Part shown: positions 60,531 through 64,000 of the stretch, piece after piece
Numbering within the stretch: the stretch's first letter is position 1
Layout: each line of letters begins with the position of its first letter
Assembly: GCF_002165135.1 (NCBI RefSeq)
Contig: NZ_NFZQ01000010.1
Span: forward strand, 186,001 to 250,000
DNA length: 64,000 nt
Source of the DNA: Pseudomonas sp. SID14000
Lineage (GTDB): Bacteria > Pseudomonadota > Gammaproteobacteria > Pseudomonadales > Pseudomonadaceae
Direction: 5' to 3'
Notes under the pieces: model-generated
What the model saw: only the letters and a program-made list of their open reading frames with translations
Database searches by the model: none
Told to the model about the DNA's origin: nothing
Made by a program: the position numbers and the translations under genes

Positions 60531-61547
60531 TCAAGCCGAACCCACCCAACGCATCAACGCCAACACCAAAATCACGAGAAATACGCTCTCCCCCACCATC
60601 AGCGCGATGGGTTTCAACCCGACCGAGGCCAGCGCCTTGAGTTGGGTTTTCATGCCCAGGGCACTGATCGCCACCACCAGACAACCACGTGACAGGTCGT
60701 TGATGCCGCCCTGCACAGCGGCGGACACCCACCCTGTGCTGTTGATGCACGCCAGCAGCAGGAAGCCGACTGCGAACCATGGCAGCAAGGGCGGCCGCTG
60801 CCCACCGGCCTCGAGGCCCTGGCGCCGGGTAATCATGGCCGCGCAGACAATGACCGGCAACAGCATGGCCACCCGCATCAGTTTGACCACCGTGGCAATG
60901 TCACCGGTCTCGGTGGACATGCTGTAGCCCGCCCCTACCACCTGCGCCACGTCATGGATGGTCGCACCGAGGAAGACCCCGGCCTGCGCTGGCGACAGGT
61001 GCAGCCACTGGGCAATCATCGGGTAAAGTATCATCGCCAGGGTCGACAGCGCCGATACGCCGATCACGGTGAACAGCGTGGCATGCTCCTTGCGCGGGTG
61101 CTGAGGCAAGGCGGCGGCCAGCGCCAGCGCCGCCGAAGCACCGCAAATGGCCGTGGCACCACCAGTGAGCATACCGAACAACCGTGAAAACCCCAGCGCC
61201 TTGGCCACCACCACGGAGACCAGGATTGTCACCACCACCAGGGTCATGACCAAGGCCACGGGCTTCCACCCCAGGCTGGCGATCTGGTCCAGGGTAATAC
61301 GCATGCCAAGCAGCGCCACTCCCAGGCGCAGTACCGTGCGAGCGGTGAATTCAATACCAGCCTTGCACGGGCCGTCGACTGCGAGAAAGTTCAACGCCAT
61401 CCCCAGCAGCAGGGCAAACAGCATGACCGGCGCCGCGTAATGCTCGCTGAGGAAACTGGCGGCCGCGCCGACGATAAGGCTGACCACCACCCCCGGGGCG
61501 AGGGTGCGGATACGCTGATGGGTAGTGCCGAGTGCCAGTGTGATCAT
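60531..61547 (-). CDS. YeiH/UPF0324-family membrane protein
   Basis: A 338-residue protein with about ten hydrophobic segments. It has the YeiH family pattern: PVMLFALLLGMALNFLA, a TARTVLRLGVALLGMRITLDQI segment, GGATAICGASAALALA and GVFLGATIHDVAQVVGAGYSMS. The family is annotated as putative sulfate exporters, but the evidence is thin. The ATG overlaps the stop of the Rieske gene by four bases. It is the last gene of a four-gene overlapping operon. Confidence 0.9.
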   Translation of the reverse strand: MITLALGTTHQRIRTLAPGVVVSLIVGAAASFLSEHYAAPVMLFALLLGMALNFLAVDGPCKAGIEFTARTVLRLGVALLGMRITLDQIASLGWKPVALVMTLVVVTILVSVVVAKALGFSRLFGMLTGGATAICGASAALALAAALPQHPRKEHATLFTVIGVSALSTLAMILYPMIAQWLHLSPAQAGVFLGATIHDVAQVVGAGYSMSTETGDIATVVKLMRVAMLLPVIVCAAMITRRQGLEAGGQRPPLLPWFAVGFLLLACINSTGWVSAAVQGGINDLSRGCLVVAISALGMKTQLKALASVGLKPIALMVGESVFLVILVLALMRWVGSA

Positions 61548-61870
61548 TGCCCCGCTTCCTCACTGTCAAACACGATATAGACCTGCCCGCCCTGCTGCTC
61601 GACCGGGTAGCTGGCAACCTTCAAGGCCCTGGAATTGACCAGGTAGCCGCTGGCCAGGTCAAAGCGCAAGCCATGCGCGCAGCACTGGATGACACGGCCC
61701 TCCAGCCGCCCGCCGCACAGCGACGCCCCCTGGTGCGGGCAGCTGTCTTCGATGGCATAGAGCGAGTCGGCAACGTTGAACAGCGCCACGCTGCGCCCTT
61801 CACAGGCCAACAGCACGCGGCCATTGCGTTCCGGCACCTGATGGGGGGCCAATGCGATACGCCGGCTCAT
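61544..61870 (-). CDS. Rieske [2Fe-2S] ferredoxin-like protein
   Basis: A 108-residue single-domain Rieske protein. The cluster ligands are C44-P-H46 (SCPHQGAS) and C63-x2-H66 (CCAHGLRF), with the standard 16-residue spacing. It resembles ferredoxin components of aromatic dioxygenases and NirD-like proteins and is cytoplasmic. No oxygenase or reductase gene is adjacent, so its electron partners are unknown. It overlaps both neighbours by four bases. Confidence 0.9.
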   Translation of the reverse strand: MSRRIALAPHQVPERNGRVLLACEGRSVALFNVADSLYAIEDSCPHQGASLCGGRLEGRVIQCCAHGLRFDLASGYLVNSRALKVASYPVEQQGGQVYIVFDSEEAGQ

Positions 61871-62520
61871 GCCCGTTCAACCTCCTGCAGCGCTTCGATC
61901 ATGGCGGCAAAAAGCACCTCGGCAGGCTGGGCCCCTGCAATGAGCGCCCCCTGATTGAAGCGGAAACGCGGCACGGCACTGCCTGCGCGCCCTGCCCCGT
62001 CGAGGAACGGGCTGCCGTCGTCACGCAGGCAGTCGACGACCTGTGCGGCCTCCAGCCCGCGACGCTGGGCGATGTCGAGCAAGGTGCGGCTATCTCCCAG
62101 GTCGCGGCTCTGATGGAAATAGGCAATGAACAGCTGTGCCAGCAAAGCTTCCAGTTGCGATGCATCGACCAGCCCGGTGGCCCGTTGCAGCAGCCGGTGG
62201 GCATTGCCGGTGTTTGGCATGCGGCGAATACGCGAGAAGTCGATGTCCTCGCCTACTACACGGGCGGCGGCGCGTACTTGGGCCTGGCGCTCGCGCACCG
62301 CCTCCTCGCTGCCCAGGCGTTGCAGATAGAAGGCATGGAATGGCAGGCCACTGGCTGGCAAGCCTGGCAACAACTGCACACCTCGCCATTGCAGTTGTAC
62401 TTGTACTTGGGGCTGTTCGCGCTGCAACAGCAACAAGGCGGCCTGCAGGTGCCGCTGGCCAATCAGGCACCACGGGCAGACGAAATCGAAGAACACTTCG
62501 ACGGACAACAGCTGTTTCAC
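61867..62520 (-). CDS. DsbA-family (FrnE/HCCA isomerase-like) oxidoreductase
   Basis: A 217-residue thioredoxin-fold protein without a signal peptide. The N-terminal FFDFVCPWCLIGQRHL has the CPWC motif at 15-18, and the helical insert and RFRFNQGALIAGAQPAEVL end match the FrnE branch of the DsbA family. Cytoplasmic members act as oxidoreductases or isomerases on small molecules. The start codon is GTG, overlapping the MFS stop by four bases; its own stop overlaps the Rieske start. Confidence 0.88.
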   Translation of the reverse strand: MKQLLSVEVFFDFVCPWCLIGQRHLQAALLLLQREQPQVQVQLQWRGVQLLPGLPASGLPFHAFYLQRLGSEEAVRERQAQVRAAARVVGEDIDFSRIRRMPNTGNAHRLLQRATGLVDASQLEALLAQLFIAYFHQSRDLGDSRTLLDIAQRRGLEAAQVVDCLRDDGSPFLDGAGRAGSAVPRFRFNQGALIAGAQPAEVLFAAMIEALQEVERA

Positions 62521-63833
62521 GACTTCAACTCCCGGGGTGCGCCGGCAGCGTTATGTGCCGGTGTATGCAGACGCTCCATGTCACGGTGGTAATGACGTTT
62601 GGCAAGGAAAAACACGGCCGCCGCGCCGATGCTCATCAGCGGCACCAGCTGGAAGGCGGCATGCAGGCCGATCAGGTCGGAAACGCGCCCGGTGACCAGC
62701 GGCCCGGTGGCCAGGCCCAACAGGTTATTGGCCAGGGTCAGGGTAGCGAACGCGGTACCGTGCACCGAGGCGTGGGTGAGATTGGCAACCATGGCACTGG
62801 ATGGGCCGTTGGTGCCGGCGGCAATCATCATGCCCAGGCAAATCAGCACCAGTTGCGTGGGGCCGGCAGGCAGTGCGAAAGCGAGCGATAACAGCACGCA
62901 ACTGCCCAGGCAGTAGGCGATGGCAAGGCTGATCTTGCGGTCCGGGCGCTGCCGCCCGAGGCGGTCGCAGAGTATGGCGCAGAGGATCATGCCGATACCG
63001 CTGCACAGTACGATGACTGCGGCAATTGCCCCGGCGCGGTCGGTGCCCATTGCGTAATAGCGGTTCAGGTAGCTGGGCATCCATACGATCACGGTGCCGC
63101 CGACGAACAGCTGCAGCCCGCTACCGACGTAGGCCGCGATGACCGAACGGCTGTTGTACAGGGTGCGCAGCGGGCGGCTGGCCTTGCCTTGCATCTGCTG
63201 CGCGCATCGAGGCGCAATACGCGCCTCCTTGACGATCAGCGGGTACAGCATAGCCAGCACCAGGCCGAACAATGCCATGCCGGCGAATGCCCAGCGCCAG
63301 CCCAGATGCTGGGCCAATACACCGCCCAGGGCCATGCCCAGCACCGAGCCGAACATGCCACCGGCCATGAACGCCCCGGCCAGGGTCGAGCGCATGTCGC
63401 GGGGGAACACGGCGACCACCACGGCGATGCCGACGCTGCCGTAGGCAGCTTCGCCCACCCCGACCAGAAACCGCGCGATGAACATTTGCGGGTAGTTTTC
63501 CGCCAGGGCGCAGCCGAGGGTGGCCAGGCTCCACAGCACCGCCATCAGCACCAGGCTTCGCACCCGGCCGAAGCGGTCGGCCAGCAGCGACAGCGGAAAG
63601 GTCAGCAGGCCGACCATCAGCGCGACGATACCGCTGAGCAAGCCGAGCTGGCTGTCGCTCAATGCCCACTCGCCCTTGAGCAGCGGGAACACCGCGTTGA
63701 GCACCTGGCGCGACATGTAGTCGGAGATCAACAGGCCAAAGGTCAGGGCGAAGACCACCCAGGCATAGCGCCGGGGGACGCTGTGGGCGGTGTCGGTGCC
63801 GGAATGTTCGGCACTGGCGAGGTAGGTGGCCAT
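62517..63833 (-). CDS. MFS transporter, anion/aromatic-acid symporter-like
   Basis: A 438-residue transporter with twelve predicted helices. The loop after helix 2 has LLADRFGRVRSLVLM, the MFS motif, and GVGEAAYGSVGIAVV is seen in helix 4. The N-terminal SDYMSRQVLNAVFPLLKGEWALSDSQLGLL segment is typical of the spinster and anion-cation symporter families of organic acid uptake. AAGGAGG supports the ATG at 63833, while the frame extends upstream to 63929. It is the first gene of the overlapping MFS-DsbA-Rieske-YeiH operon. Confidence 0.88.
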   Translation of the reverse strand: MATYLASAEHSGTDTAHSVPRRYAWVVFALTFGLLISDYMSRQVLNAVFPLLKGEWALSDSQLGLLSGIVALMVGLLTFPLSLLADRFGRVRSLVLMAVLWSLATLGCALAENYPQMFIARFLVGVGEAAYGSVGIAVVVAVFPRDMRSTLAGAFMAGGMFGSVLGMALGGVLAQHLGWRWAFAGMALFGLVLAMLYPLIVKEARIAPRCAQQMQGKASRPLRTLYNSRSVIAAYVGSGLQLFVGGTVIVWMPSYLNRYYAMGTDRAGAIAAVIVLCSGIGMILCAILCDRLGRQRPDRKISLAIAYCLGSCVLLSLAFALPAGPTQLVLICLGMMIAAGTNGPSSAMVANLTHASVHGTAFATLTLANNLLGLATGPLVTGRVSDLIGLHAAFQLVPLMSIGAAAVFFLAKRHYHRDMERLHTPAHNAAGAPRELKS

Positions 63834-63904
63834 GTTGCCTCCTTGGGTGTGGGGCGTGAGGTTGTTCTTGTTGTTATGAACTACTGCAAAACCTTGCTCG
63901 GTCG

Positions 63905-63945
63905 ATGTGGGAGCGCCCTTTCGCGACACAAGGCCGCTCCCACAA
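63905..63945. repeat. Compact REP hairpin
   Basis: ATGTGGGAGCGCCCTTTCGC with ACACAAGGCCGCTCCCACA: the outer GTGGGAGCG and CGCTCCCAC arms pair, and the inner part is shorter than in the other pairs. Confidence 0.7.
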
Positions 63946-64000
63946 AAAACATCAGGACCGTGGCACCCTGCTGCATCAGCCGCGCTGCGGCACGCCCTTG

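Noticed and set aside
63976..64000. Possible end of another minus-strand gene (reading KGVPQRG then stop)
   Set aside because: Only eight codons are inside the window, too few to support a gene.

Overview
The window looks like a chromosome segment of a Pseudomonas of the putida group. The reasons are high GC, many Pseudomonas-type REP hairpins (GTGGGAGCGGG..CCCGCGAA and GGAGCGGCCTTGTGTCGCGA families, mostly as inverted pairs), Shine-Dalgarno-led genes, and a block holding hydroxybutyrate permease, hydroxybutyrate dehydrogenase, acetoacetyl-CoA synthetase, sigma54 activator and DAHP synthase that, as I recall, resembles the P. putida KT2440 PP_3071-PP_3080 neighbourhood. I see no tRNA, rRNA, CRISPR array, prophage or intact insertion sequence.

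Region 1 (1-17.4 kb) is a low-oxygen/stress island. It encodes a phosphoribosyltransferase, two tandem-Usp proteins, a GroEL paralogue, a P1B-5 metal ATPase fused to a hemerythrin domain, an OprI-like lipoprotein, a triple-BON protein, a second FtsH, a two-helix K+ channel-like protein, a degenerate flavin reductase-like protein, an erythromycin-esterase-family protein, an alpha/beta hydrolase, a MgtC/DUF4010 membrane protein and a Met/His-rich periplasmic protein. Eight sites matching the ANR/FNR box (TTGAT-N4-ATCAA or close) lie in the gaps before its transcription units. Two FNR-type regulators with four Cys ligands are encoded inside it, so the island probably contains part of its own oxygen-sensing control. 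Two gene remnants (a phosphoribosyltransferase with an internal deletion and the tail of a zinc alcohol dehydrogenase) show that it has been eroding.

Region 2 (17.4-29.6 kb) is ordinary accessory metabolism: a thymidylate-kinase-like protein, a GlxA-type regulator beside a short-chain dehydrogenase, a catabolic acetolactate synthase divergent from a LysR regulator, an MFS exporter, a diaminopropionate ammonia-lyase plus M20 amidohydrolase pair with a divergent Lrp regulator, a secreted endonuclease I, a low-complexity secreted protein and a PEBP protein.

Region 3 (29.6-42.6 kb) begins with a likely attenuation region before a DAHP synthase: a 39-codon ORF ending in a cluster of aromatic codons, a strong intrinsic terminator, then a Tyr-rich 49-codon ORF. 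Next come a parvulin, a YejABE-like peptide ABC transporter without its ATPase, and the ketone-body block: a sigma54 activator, two matching candidate enhancer sites, a -24/-12 promoter, GntP permease, 3-hydroxybutyrate dehydrogenase, ecotin and acetoacetyl-CoA synthetase, then a second parvulin.

Region 4 (42.6-47.8 kb) holds two LysE/RhtB exporters, an AraC regulator, a PPP-type phosphatase, a DUF3016 protein, a nitrilase-family amidohydrolase and an Ogt-type DNA methyltransferase.

Region 5 (48-60.3 kb) is a minus-strand run of seven genes: RBBP9-type hydrolase, DUF1302 outer-membrane protein, DUF1329 protein, YCF48-like beta-propeller, RND/MMPL transporter, acyl-CoA dehydrogenase and AlkK-like acyl-CoA ligase, with a divergent AraC regulator. 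It looks like an envelope transport system coupled to acyl-CoA catabolism. Region 6 (60.5-63.8 kb) is a tightly overlapping MFS-DsbA-Rieske-YeiH operon. REP pairs sit in many intergenic gaps, and in two places they appear to have become part of a coding sequence.
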